Source: Paenibacillus woosongensis
GTDB taxonomy: Bacteria > Bacillota > Bacilli > Paenibacillales > Paenibacillaceae
Direction of reading: 5' to 3'
Assembly (NCBI RefSeq): GCF_030122845.1
Contig: NZ_CP126084.1
Location: forward strand, 3,534,001 to 3,598,000
DNA: 64,000 nucleotides
The number at the start of each line of letters is the position of its first letter. Within the stretch, counting starts at the first letter, position 1. The position numbers and the translations under genes are program-made. Positions 7,802 to 15,004 of this stretch are shown here, one piece after another. The notes below the pieces were generated by a model. That model did not search any database and was not told the DNA's origin. It was given only the letters and a program-made list of their open reading frames with translations.

Positions 7802-10033
7802 TTAGTTCGCTTTCTTGATTTCTTCCGGATATTCGATCCGCGAGTGGAAAATGCCCATCACGGTTTCTTTCAATGTCTGTGCAATGACATCCAGCTCTCG
7901 CATCGTCAGGTCGCACTCATTGAATTGATGATCGTCGAGACGGCTCTTAATAATCTTCTCGATCATGGTCTCCACCTGCTCCACGGTAGGCTTGCGCAAA
8001 GACCGCACCGCCGCCTCCACGCTATCAGCGATACCGACGATCGCCGCTTCCTTCGATTGGGCTTTCGGCCCCGGATAGCGGAAATCTTCTTCCGTAAAGT
8101 CAGGCTCTACGCCCTGCTCTTCAGCCAATCTAAGCGCCTTATGATAGAAATAATGCAGAAAGGTCGTCCCGTGATGCTGCTCTGCAATATCCCGAATCGG
8201 CTTCGGCAGCTTGTAATCCTTCTGCATCTCAACCCCGTCGCGAGCATGGGCAATAATAATCGACTTGCTCAGCTTAGGATCGATAAAATCATGCGGATTC
8301 TCCATATTGTTCTGGTTCTCTATAAAATAGCTCGGACGCTTGGTCTTGCCGATATCGTGGTAATAAGATCCAACTCGGCACAACAGTCCGTTGGCCCCGA
8401 TCGCTTCTGCAGCCGCCTCCGACAAATTGCCGACCATCACGCTATGATGGTATGTGCCCGGCGTCTCCGTCAGCAGCTTGCGCAGCAGCGGATGATTCGG
8501 ATTGGACAGCTCGACGAGCTTCAGCGCCGACAGGATGCCGAAAGTGACCTCGAAGAACGGCATAAGGCCGATTACGAGGATCGTCGTCAACAATCCGCCC
8601 GCCACGGCAAAACCGATCGCATACAGCGTGCTGGATTCCGTCCAGCCGTTGTTGTTGACCAAAATCAGCGTAAATACCGCCAGGGAGCCAAACAGCGTAA
8701 TCATGATCCCCGCCTTCAGCAGGGTCGAGCGCTGGCTGGCCCGGTGAATAGCAAAAATAGCTGCAAAAGAAATGACGACAGCGAAAAATCCGAACTGAAA
8801 ATCAAAAATCTGCCCTTTGTGCACGTTAAGAATAACGCTGGCCAATATACTGAACAATATAGAACATATATATGCCAAAGACATGTCAAGCAACAGCGTA
8901 ATCAGCATGGCCCCTACCGCGACTGGCGCAATATAGCCGATATAAGGCCGCTGTTCATTTTGTACGATGTTGACCACATGCATCGACAAGATCGTTATTA
9001 GAATAATCAGAAGCAGCATTACGAACTGGGCGTTATTATACTTGAAGCGGCTCACGCCTTCCGACTGGCGGATATACATAATCAGGCCCAGTGCCAATAA
9101 CGAAGACAGAATCATCAGGCCAAATTGCGGCCAGTAATTCACCTCATCCTTGAGCAGTCCGTTCTTTTCCAGCAAGGAGTACATTTCCGGGGTGATTTTC
9201 TCCCCTTTCTGCACCAATACATCCCCCTGCTTGATGAACACGGTTGGCGTCTTCTCCCGCGCTTCGACCTTCGCCGCTTTGGTCGCTTCCTCGTCGTAGA
9301 ACTTATTGGCCGTAATTGCCAGACGGGCCAGCTCCTGAACGACCTCCCGCGATACGCGCTTGCTTAATGAGCTCGTACTCACCTGCTCCGCCACCTTGGC
9401 GCGCGCCGTCTGGGCGTCCACGATTTGGTCCGTAGTCAACCGGGCGACGATGTCGGCGGCCACAGGCTTCATTTCATTAATATCCTCCGGAGTCAGCCTT
9501 GGAATTTTGATGAACGTCTCCTCAGATATATGATAAGCCTGCTCGCTGATCCGTTCGTTTACTTCCTCGAACAGCTTCTCCGAATAGTTCGGCGAATTTC
9601 GGTTGTTCCGGATAAAATTCTGAATATGATCCTGCGCTCTTTGCGGCAGTTCCTCGCGGTAAATTTTGATCTTGTCCTCGGTCGACACCTGGTCATCCTG
9701 ATTAAGACGGAAAATCCGATCCAGCATCTGCCCGACGAGCACCTCATTGCGCAGTGGAAGAATCGTATAGACTTGCCCTACTTTTTCAGCGGCTTCCTCC
9801 TGCGCCTTCAGTGTCGCTTTGGTATCTGGAATATCCATCGGAGCCAGAATTTCCTTGTCGCTCGGCAGCCCGACGGCAATATCATAGGTTTCCGGCAGCA
9901 GCTTGGGTGCAAGACTGGCATAGAACATAATAATAAGCAGCGCAAACAGAACATAGCGTACAGATACGCTATGTTTCCATCCGGCTGTTCGGGATTGCAG
10001 CGTTTTACCTTTTTGCATTTCGTTTGAGGTCAT
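7802..10033 (-). CDS. pgpH: PgpH-type c-di-AMP phosphodiesterase (7TMR-HD family)
   Basis: This is a membrane phosphodiesterase that degrades cyclic di-AMP; the B. subtilis counterpart is YqfF/PgpH. The product is 743 residues. One N-terminal membrane helix (about 27-44) is followed by a large extracellular 7TMR-HDED domain to about residue 290, a block of seven membrane helices (about 295-480) and a cytoplasmic HD domain with HHSVMVGNLSEAA and the HD pair at 559-560 (YYHDIGKTKRP). The ATG at 10033 has AGGAGGG upstream. The neighbours phoH and ybeY are the usual ones. Confidence 0.95.
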   Translation of the reverse strand: MTSNEMQKGKTLQSRTAGWKHSVSVRYVLFALLIIMFYASLAPKLLPETYDIAVGLPSDKEILAPMDIPDTKATLKAQEEAAEKVGQVYTILPLRNEVLVGQMLDRIFRLNQDDQVSTEDKIKIYREELPQRAQDHIQNFIRNNRNSPNYSEKLFEEVNERISEQAYHISEETFIKIPRLTPEDINEMKPVAADIVARLTTDQIVDAQTARAKVAEQVSTSSLSKRVSREVVQELARLAITANKFYDEEATKAAKVEAREKTPTVFIKQGDVLVQKGEKITPEMYSLLEKNGLLKDEVNYWPQFGLMILSSLLALGLIMYIRQSEGVSRFKYNNAQFVMLLLIILITILSMHVVNIVQNEQRPYIGYIAPVAVGAMLITLLLDMSLAYICSILFSILASVILNVHKGQIFDFQFGFFAVVISFAAIFAIHRASQRSTLLKAGIMITLFGSLAVFTLILVNNNGWTESSTLYAIGFAVAGGLLTTILVIGLMPFFEVTFGILSALKLVELSNPNHPLLRKLLTETPGTYHHSVMVGNLSEAAAEAIGANGLLCRVGSYYHDIGKTKRPSYFIENQNNMENPHDFIDPKLSKSIIIAHARDGVEMQKDYKLPKPIRDIAEQHHGTTFLHYFYHKALRLAEEQGVEPDFTEEDFRYPGPKAQSKEAAIVGIADSVEAAVRSLRKPTVEQVETMIEKIIKSRLDDHQFNECDLTMRELDVIAQTLKETVMGIFHSRIEYPEEIKKAN

Positions 10034-10085
10034 AGTGCAGCCCTCCTGAAAAATTTAGAGCCCGGCAACCTTGTATTTAAGCAAA

Positions 10086-11057
10086 TTAACCCTGATTTTC
10101 AGCGGCACGGTCATAAGCAACGATAATTTTCTGTACAAGCGAGTGGCGCACAACATCGGATTCCGCAAAATAGACGAACCCGATTTCTTCAATTTCCTGA
10201 AGAATATTCTTTGCTTCGATCAATCCGGACTTTTTGCCTTTCGGCAAATCGATTTGCGTCACGTCGCCCGTAATCACCATCTTCGAGCCGAAGCCGAGGC
10301 GTGTCAGGAACATCTTCATCTGCTCTGGCGTCGTATTCTGAGCTTCGTCCAAAATAATGAAGGAATCGTCAAGCGTCCGGCCGCGCATATATGCAAGCGG
10401 CGCAATTTCGATGAGGCCGCGCTCCAAGGCTTTGGCCGTCTGCTCCGGTCCCATCACATCGTATAATGCATCGTACAGAGGACGTAAATAAGGATCTACC
10501 TTCTCCTGCAAATCGCCCGGCAGGAAACCAAGGTTCTCTCCGGCTTCTACAGCAGGCCGGGTAAGGATGATCCGTTTCACCGTGCCCTCCTTAAGCGCAG
10601 TTATCGCGAGGACGACGGCCAGATAGGTTTTGCCTGTACCTGCTGGACCGACCCCAAACACGATGTCGCGCTTCTTGATCGTCGTTACGTAATGCTTCTG
10701 TCCGATCGTTTTGACCCGAATCGGCTTGCCTCGGTAGGTTAGAGCTATTTCCCCCTTATACAGATCAAGCAATTGATCGGCCCGAAGATCCTTTGCCAAA
10801 TCGATGGCATAAAGCACATCACGCTCTGTCAAAATATATCCGTTGCGGATCAGCTCCAGCAAAACCTCGAACAACTGCTGGGCAATTTCCACCTGACGGG
10901 CTTCGCCACGAATCGATATTTCTGATTCCCGCAAAACGATCCCTGCATTCAGACTGCTCTCGACAAGCTTCAGGAACGAATCCTGCGGACCGAATAGCGA
11001 CAATCCCTCAGAGGCACTTTGTAATGTAATTTTGGTATGCGAAATTTGTTCTGACAA
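10086..11057 (-). CDS. phoH: PhoH-like ATPase
   Basis: The product is a 323-residue P-loop ATPase of the PhoH/YbeZ family, linked to RNA metabolism through its constant association with ybeY. Walker A is GPAGTGKT (137-144) and Walker B is ILDEAQ (234-239). The N-terminal 100 residues include a nucleic-acid-binding-like segment. The start is TTG at 11057 with AAGGAG about 12 bases upstream; the sequence then reads SEQISHTKITLQ. The exact molecular role is unproven. Confidence 0.94.
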   Translation of the reverse strand: MSEQISHTKITLQSASEGLSLFGPQDSFLKLVESSLNAGIVLRESEISIRGEARQVEIAQQLFEVLLELIRNGYILTERDVLYAIDLAKDLRADQLLDLYKGEIALTYRGKPIRVKTIGQKHYVTTIKKRDIVFGVGPAGTGKTYLAVVLAITALKEGTVKRIILTRPAVEAGENLGFLPGDLQEKVDPYLRPLYDALYDVMGPEQTAKALERGLIEIAPLAYMRGRTLDDSFIILDEAQNTTPEQMKMFLTRLGFGSKMVITGDVTQIDLPKGKKSGLIEAKNILQEIEEIGFVYFAESDVVRHSLVQKIIVAYDRAAENQG

Positions 11058-11063
11058 ATAGAC

Positions 11064-12245
11064 TCATTCTCCTTGATCGTATACTATCGGAAGATCTTCC
11101 GCTATATTCTGCTCTACTTCAAAAAGCACTTTCATATAAACTTTACCATTGTCTGTCTTCTCATGCAAAATTTTTTGACTGACAATTTTCGATTCGACGC
11201 CCTGTTTCGCATAAATGTCGCGTAAAGCTCTGTCGATTCCGTCTTGTTTCGCTTGCTCCGCCGAAAGCTTCAATTGGATTTCCGTCGTCTCCAGCAGCTT
11301 CTCGCTCATCCAGCCGACCGGCAGCTTCCAGCTTCTCCAGGTCAGCGGATCAAGCTCGCTCAAGGTTTGGAACTCGGCAAAGCCCGGCCTGCCGTATCCG
11401 GTGATCTGGACAGCGGTCTTGCCGAAGAACAGATAGCCTCGCTCCTTTTTTTCCCCCGTATAGACATTCTGCTTTCGCACTAGCGGGACCTCGATGTTAT
11501 ATTCATGCCAGACGATCCCCTTGATCTCTCCCTTGGCTACGACAAATTCATTCCCCTGTATGCCGGCAATTAGCACCTGTCCTTTTCTGACCCGGTCATG
11601 CTTCTTCACCTGGGGTTGTCCCCGTTCAGAATAAATCTGCGTGATCACGGCATCGGAGCTGCTGACGAGATGGCTGGGGCTTCGAAGCTCCTGTTCCTTG
11701 GGGCGCGTAGCTTCGACGACCTGGATTGTGATGCGCGTCCCGCTGCGGGATACGCCTACCCAGGAAGATCCGGCCAATTTCCGGGTAAGCTCTGCGGATA
11801 ACTTGTCCTGTTTTTGCAGGCGCAATATCCATTGAAAAGGATAGATCCCTTCTTCGCGTGCAGCACGCAGCACGTCTTCGGTTGATATGTTCTCATTGCC
11901 CTGCACTTCAATATCCCACACAAGTGACGAGAGGGTAAATATAATCGCGATGAACAGGGCAAACCCCGCAACGAAAATTTTGCGGCGCCACAGCCTGGCG
12001 AGCAGAAAGGGCACGCCGCTGCGCCGCTTTACGGACATCCTGCAGCCTGTCCGCTTCAGCAGCGGACGGAGGGAGAAATAATCACTTAGCTGAACATTCA
12101 TCTCCATCCTCCGCTCTGGTAAGGAGCGCACATCCCATATCTCTATGCCTTCCTTGGCCAATTCATTAATGAGCCTCTCGAGATTCCCGCCGCGCACAAC
12201 GATCCTCACACTGCCGCGCAACCGGGATAAGACAGATGATTTCAC
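11064..12245 (-). CDS. yqfD: Sporulation protein YqfD
   Basis: This is a sporulation protein made in the mother cell in B. subtilis and needed for spore formation; its mechanism is not settled. The product is 393 residues with an N-terminal soluble segment, one membrane helix at about residues 87-110 (FVAGFALFIAIIFTLSSLV) and a large outer domain to the C-terminus. I chose GTG 12245 (reads KSSVLSRLRGSVRI) because AGGAG lies 8 bases upstream and the N-terminus aligns with the Bacillus protein as I recall it. A GTG at 12254 overlapping the yqfC stop is an alternative. It is cotranscribed with yqfC. Confidence 0.9.
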   Translation of the reverse strand: MKSSVLSRLRGSVRIVVRGGNLERLINELAKEGIEIWDVRSLPERRMEMNVQLSDYFSLRPLLKRTGCRMSVKRRSGVPFLLARLWRRKIFVAGFALFIAIIFTLSSLVWDIEVQGNENISTEDVLRAAREEGIYPFQWILRLQKQDKLSAELTRKLAGSSWVGVSRSGTRITIQVVEATRPKEQELRSPSHLVSSSDAVITQIYSERGQPQVKKHDRVRKGQVLIAGIQGNEFVVAKGEIKGIVWHEYNIEVPLVRKQNVYTGEKKERGYLFFGKTAVQITGYGRPGFAEFQTLSELDPLTWRSWKLPVGWMSEKLLETTEIQLKLSAEQAKQDGIDRALRDIYAKQGVESKIVSQKILHEKTDNGKVYMKVLFEVEQNIAEDLPIVYDQGE

Positions 12246-12250
12246 GCGAT

Positions 12251-12538
12251 TCACTCCTCCACTCCATGATATTTAATGCCGGAAATCCGGCCCTCAATAA
12301 TAACTTCCTCAGGCATGATTGCCTTGATCACAAGCTCCGCTCCCTCGACCCTCAGCACCCCTTGCTTCAATTCGAGATGAAGCTCCTCTGGCGAGAAATG
12401 AACCACCCCTTTGTGATTCTCCACCAGCAGCTGCTTGTTGCCGATCATGGTGAGCCTCGGTAAATCGAATACGAGATCCCCCGGCAAGTCGAGCGCTTCG
12501 ACCGCCCATTTGCGGATTTTCCGTGATAGCTGGCTCAT
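12251..12538 (-). CDS. yqfC: Sporulation protein YqfC
   Basis: The product is a 95-residue protein of the YqfC/YabP family (contains DLPRLTMIGNKQLLVENHKG, residues about 23-42, typical of the group). YabP-like proteins act in spore coat or cortex assembly; YqfC itself is mother-cell expressed and only partly characterised. It has a strong GGAGG ribosome site upstream of ATG 12538. It ends just upstream of yqfD and forms a two-gene operon with it. A candidate sigma-E promoter lies 31 bases upstream. Confidence 0.9.
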   Translation of the reverse strand: MSQLSRKIRKWAVEALDLPGDLVFDLPRLTMIGNKQLLVENHKGVVHFSPEELHLELKQGVLRVEGAELVIKAIMPEEVIIEGRISGIKYHGVEE

Positions 12539-12568
12539 TATGAGGCAACCCTCCTTCCTCTACCCTAC

Positions 12569-12597
12569 AAAATATGCGCCAGAAGCAGAATTTATGA
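12569..12597 (-). promoter_or_regulatory. Candidate sigma-E promoter of yqfCD
   Basis: The minus strand reads TCATAAA (12591-12597), a 14-base spacer, then CATATTTT (12569-12576). This resembles the mother-cell sigma-E consensus (-35 near TCATATT, -10 near CATACAAT). It fits the known sigma-E control of yqfCD in B. subtilis, but the -10 match is only partial. Confidence 0.45.
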
Positions 12598-12840
12598 GAC
12601 CCAGGGCAAAAAGGAGGGCAAGGGGAGATTGGAGCGAATCTTGATATTTTTTCCAAGGTGAATTAATCGGATTGTGGATGCGGCCGTCAGGTGTGAGTAC
12701 AGCGAGGTGTGTGGGATGTGTGGGATGATGCGTGAAGTGTAATTTGTGGTCGACCCGTCGAGCTACAGACCCATCCCACCGCTATTATGCAGCAAATTAC
12801 TGCTCTCTTAGAGTGGAACGGTGCGAAAAAGAATTGTAAG

Positions 12841-12893
12841 GTGATGTGCGTGATGTGCGTGATGTGCGTGATGTGCGTGATGTGCGTGATGTG
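12841..12893. repeat. 9-bp tandem repeat, about 5.9 copies
   Basis: Five exact copies of GTGATGTGC follow one another, then GTGATGTGA. The unit is a multiple of three, which creates an open frame on the minus strand, but there is no ribosome site or family match. A related GT-rich tract (GTGTGGGATGTGTGGGATG) lies about 120 bases to the left. Confidence 0.95.
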
Positions 12894-13040
12894 AGCGATA
12901 TGGTTGGCGAAGGCCCGAATGCCAGAAAATCCTGCACTTTCCTCACGGTCCCTTAATTGAACTGGAGTCTTTCTCTCCAATAAATTAAACTACGGATTTA
13001 TGACTGTCCTAGATGGCAAGGATCAGGTAACTGATAAGAC

Positions 13041-13235
13041 TACTAGATGTATTTCATGCAGTTAGTTCATCGGTTTTGGCCGTGTTAGAGGGAACTAACT
13101 GCAAAACCTACATTTAGTTTCAAGCTATTTCGGCGAATTCGCTCTATTCAAGCAAACTAACTGCATGTTTTGCATTTAGCGTATAGTTTTTTTGATAAAA
13201 GAGCTTAACTAGTTGTATAAAATACATTTAGTTTT
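13041..13235. repeat. Four dispersed copies of a 28-bp intergenic element
   Basis: Copies lie at 13041-13068 (inverted), 13093-13120, 13155-13180 and 13207-13235 (direct). The shared pattern is AACTAACTGCA, about 6 variable bases, then TACATTTAGTT. Spacing between starts is 52, 62 and 52 bases. The unit is itself weakly palindromic. I recall similar AACTAAATGTA / GCAGTTAGTT elements in Paenibacillus intergenic DNA, but could not check this. Confidence 0.75.
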
Positions 13236-13293
13236 AAGTGATTAATGGATGGTTGCTTGAGCTTGGATACAAGTTACTTGCCCCAGTGAACTT

Positions 13294-13419
13294 TGGAGAA
13301 ACCATAACCTCATCTTAGGGAAAAGCAAGTCCTATCGTTTGTGCAATGAGCTTGGCATCCTCCAGAAACAACGTAAAAAAATAAACATTAATGACCGCTT
13401 CCTCCAAGAAACCGGATCG
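13294..13419 (+). pseudogene. Possible IS3-type transposase remnant
   Basis: An open stretch of 42 codons, without a start codon, contains SYRLCNELGILQKQRKK near 13330-13380. This resembles the helical segment of IS3-family OrfB (patterns like YRLxKELGILxxQRK before the DDE domain). It ends in TGA, and no DDE residues or terminal inverted repeats are visible. If real, it is a short, inactive fossil. The similarity is from memory and weak. Confidence 0.35.
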
Positions 13420-13528
13420 TGACAGGTCCTAACCAAACATGACAATTGCATCATTCGCCTCTAGGCCTCTATTTTTAGCCTCTAAAATATAATGCCCTTG
13501 ATTTAATGCCCAACCCCCTCCGCCACAC

Positions 13529-13560
13529 AAAAAACACCTTCTACATTCGTAGAAGGTGTT
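13529..13560 (-). terminator. Terminator of rpsU-yqeY
   Basis: A perfect 12-bp stem (AACACCTTCTAC / GTAGAAGGTGTT) with a 4-base loop is followed on the minus strand by a run of six T. It ends the yqeY transcript 12 bases after the stop codon. Confidence 0.9.
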
Positions 13561-13572
13561 CATTTGCGTATG

Positions 13573-14016
13573 TTATTGCAAAAGCTGTTGAACCGCTTGA
13601 TTCACGAGCTTCCCGTCCGCCCGGCCTTTGACCTTGGGCATTAGAGCGCTCATGACTTTCCCGATATCCGCCTTCGAAGAAGCACCGGTTTCCTGGATGG
13701 TCTGCTGTACAATGACTTTAATTTCTTCTTCTGTAAGCTGTTCAGGAAGGTATACGGCAATAATCTCAGCTTCAGCTTTGACATTTGCAGCAAGATCATC
13801 GCGACCTGCTTTTTCAAATTCTTGGAGGGCATCTTTGCGCTGTTTGATTTCACGACTTAGGATATCAAGCACTTCATTATCGTTCAAAGGTCTTTTCAGA
13901 TCTATTTCAAGATTCTTGATCGTAGCACGAACCATTCGAATGGTGGAGAGTTTGAACTTGTCTTGACTCTTCATCGCTTGCTTCATATCTTCGTTCAATC
14001 GCTCGCTAAGATTCAT
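13573..14016 (-). CDS. yqeY: GatB/YqeY domain protein
   Basis: The product is a 147-residue stand-alone YqeY protein, related to the tRNA-binding tail domain of the amidotransferase subunit GatB. It is all-helical, starting MNLSERLNEDMKQAMKSQDK and ending with the KADIGKVMSALMPKVKGRAD-type motif near residues 115-135. Free YqeY proteins may influence tRNA-dependent amidation, but the role is unproven. It lies 15 bases after rpsU and ends at a strong terminator, so the pair forms an operon as in Bacillus. Confidence 0.94.
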   Translation of the reverse strand: MNLSERLNEDMKQAMKSQDKFKLSTIRMVRATIKNLEIDLKRPLNDNEVLDILSREIKQRKDALQEFEKAGRDDLAANVKAEAEIIAVYLPEQLTEEEIKVIVQQTIQETGASSKADIGKVMSALMPKVKGRADGKLVNQAVQQLLQ

Positions 14017-14031
14017 GGTAGCTAATTCCTC

Positions 14032-14205
14032 CTAAAACTTTCTCTTACGAGCAGCCTCGGACTTTTTCTTGCGCTTTACGCTTGGCTTTTCATAATGCTT
14101 GCGTTTCTTCACCTCAGCCAATACGCCATCTTTTGCGATGGAACGCTTAAAGCGACGAAGTGCAGCATCAATTGTCTCGTTTTTGCGAACTTTAGTTTCA
14201 GACAC
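14032..14205 (-). CDS. rpsU: Small ribosomal subunit protein bS21
   Basis: This 57-residue basic protein of the 30S subunit sits near the anti-Shine-Dalgarno region. The sequence [20 protein letters not shown] and the lysine/arginine-rich tail ending AARKRKF are standard. The start is GTG at 14205 with GGAGGG 7 bases upstream; the open frame runs further upstream but without family similarity. It is followed by yqeY in the same operon. Confidence 0.97.
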   Translation of the reverse strand: MSETKVRKNETIDAALRRFKRSIAKDGVLAEVKKRKHYEKPSVKRKKKSEAARKRKF

Positions 14206-14335
14206 CAGTTTTCCCTCCCTCCGACCAGACCGTCCAAGAGCATAACACGGTTCATCATTCTTCATTATAGGGGAAAAATAAATCGGGTGTCAACCAAACA
14301 CCTAGTTTTTATCTTTCATTTTCACCATTTAATTT

Positions 14336-14701
14336 TTAAATGGCGTGGGAATCGGAACTTTGCACCAGTGCGCCTAGCTTTGCTCCGCCTATCAAATGAT
14401 AGTGAATGTGGTAGACGGCCTGTCCACTGTCCGGGCCGCAGTTGTTAATCAGACGATACCCTGTCTCGGCAACGCCAAGCTTCTTTGCGGCTTCCTGGGC
14501 TACCCGGTGGAGTTCCCCGATCATGGCATAGTCTTCAGGCCCCACGTCGTTCATCGTCGCAATGTGCTTCTTTGGAATAATTAGAACATGCGTCGGAGCG
14601 GCCGGCTGAATATCATGGAATACGAGAAAAGTATCGTCTTCGTACACTTTGTTTGAAGGAATTGATCCATTTGCGATTTTGCAAAACAAACAGTTTTCCA
14701 T
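14336..14701 (-). CDS. hit: HIT family (histidine triad) hydrolase
   Basis: This is a nucleotide hydrolase/transferase of the HinT/Hit type, acting on adenosine phosphoramidates and related dinucleotides. The product is 121 residues. It begins MENCLFCKIANGSIPS with two N-terminal zinc cysteines (C4, C7) and carries the histidine triad HIHYHL (98-103). ATG 14701 has an AGGAGG ribosome site; the open frame upstream only translates the structured element described next. Its physiological substrate is not evident from context. Confidence 0.95.
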   Translation of the reverse strand: MENCLFCKIANGSIPSNKVYEDDTFLVFHDIQPAAPTHVLIIPKKHIATMNDVGPEDYAMIGELHRVAQEAAKKLGVAETGYRLINNCGPDSGQAVYHIHYHLIGGAKLGALVQSSDSHAI

Positions 14702-14753
14702 TTCCAAGCCTCCTACAAAATATATATGTACTCTCATCATACCTAAAATTAGC

Positions 14754-14861
14754 AAAAAAAAGAAGCACCCTGCTTCCTCGAAGACGAGTTCGCTGGTCGC
14801 ACGGACGTATTGGACCCAAATTAAAATAATCTCTGTCACCAATACGTCCGGCGGGGTGCTT
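14754..14861 (-). terminator. Branched hairpin element ending in a T-run, between sbcC and hit
   Basis: On the minus strand an outer stem AAGCACCC / GGGTGCTT (14854-14861 with 14763-14770) encloses a perfect 11-bp stem GGACGTATTGG / CCAATACGTCC (14839-14849 with 14803-14813) and a small CTCG-TCTT-CGAG hairpin. It is followed by eight T (14754-14761). It is placed 143 bases after the sbcC stop and 53 bases before the hit start. It could terminate the addBA-sbcDC transcript or act as a leader of hit. The three-way shape is unusual for a simple terminator. Confidence 0.7.
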
Positions 14862-15004
14862 GCAAAATGATGTCGGCTAACTGTAGTATAACAGCCGGGT
14901 GAAGCTGTATCTGTGATATGCATCACGGTCGCAAAAAATATCGGTCTATTTATAACCTCGAGGATTTCGGGCGTATCGCCCGAGGGAGCCCTTGTTCACA
15001 GCCC

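Larger units (their letters stand above)
12539..13525. other. Gene-free kilobase with repeats
   Basis: No credible gene lies between yqfC and the yqeY terminator. An open frame on the minus strand (12687-12980) is only the translation of a 9-bp tandem array (repeated Ile-Thr-His). The stretch holds a GT-rich zone (12700-12745), the tandem array, four copies of a dispersed 28-bp element and a transposase-like fragment, each listed separately. It looks like a site of past insertion and decay. In B. subtilis the genes on either side are separated only by yqfA and yqfB. Confidence 0.75.

Noticed and set aside
7733-9001. 422-codon open frame opposite ybeY and pgpH
   Set aside because: It runs across two well-supported genes on the other strand, and the product is a charged, low-information sequence without domains.
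12687-12980. 97-codon frame with repeated Ile-Thr-His
   Set aside because: It is the translation of the 9-bp tandem array; no ribosome site or relatives are visible.
13041-13235. CRISPR-like array
   Set aside because: The four 28-base units diverge from each other, one is inverted, spacing is uneven and there are no cas genes nearby.
14702-14926. 75-residue N-terminal extension of the HIT protein
   Set aside because: It translates the hairpin element and lacks family similarity; ATG 14701 has AGGAGG.
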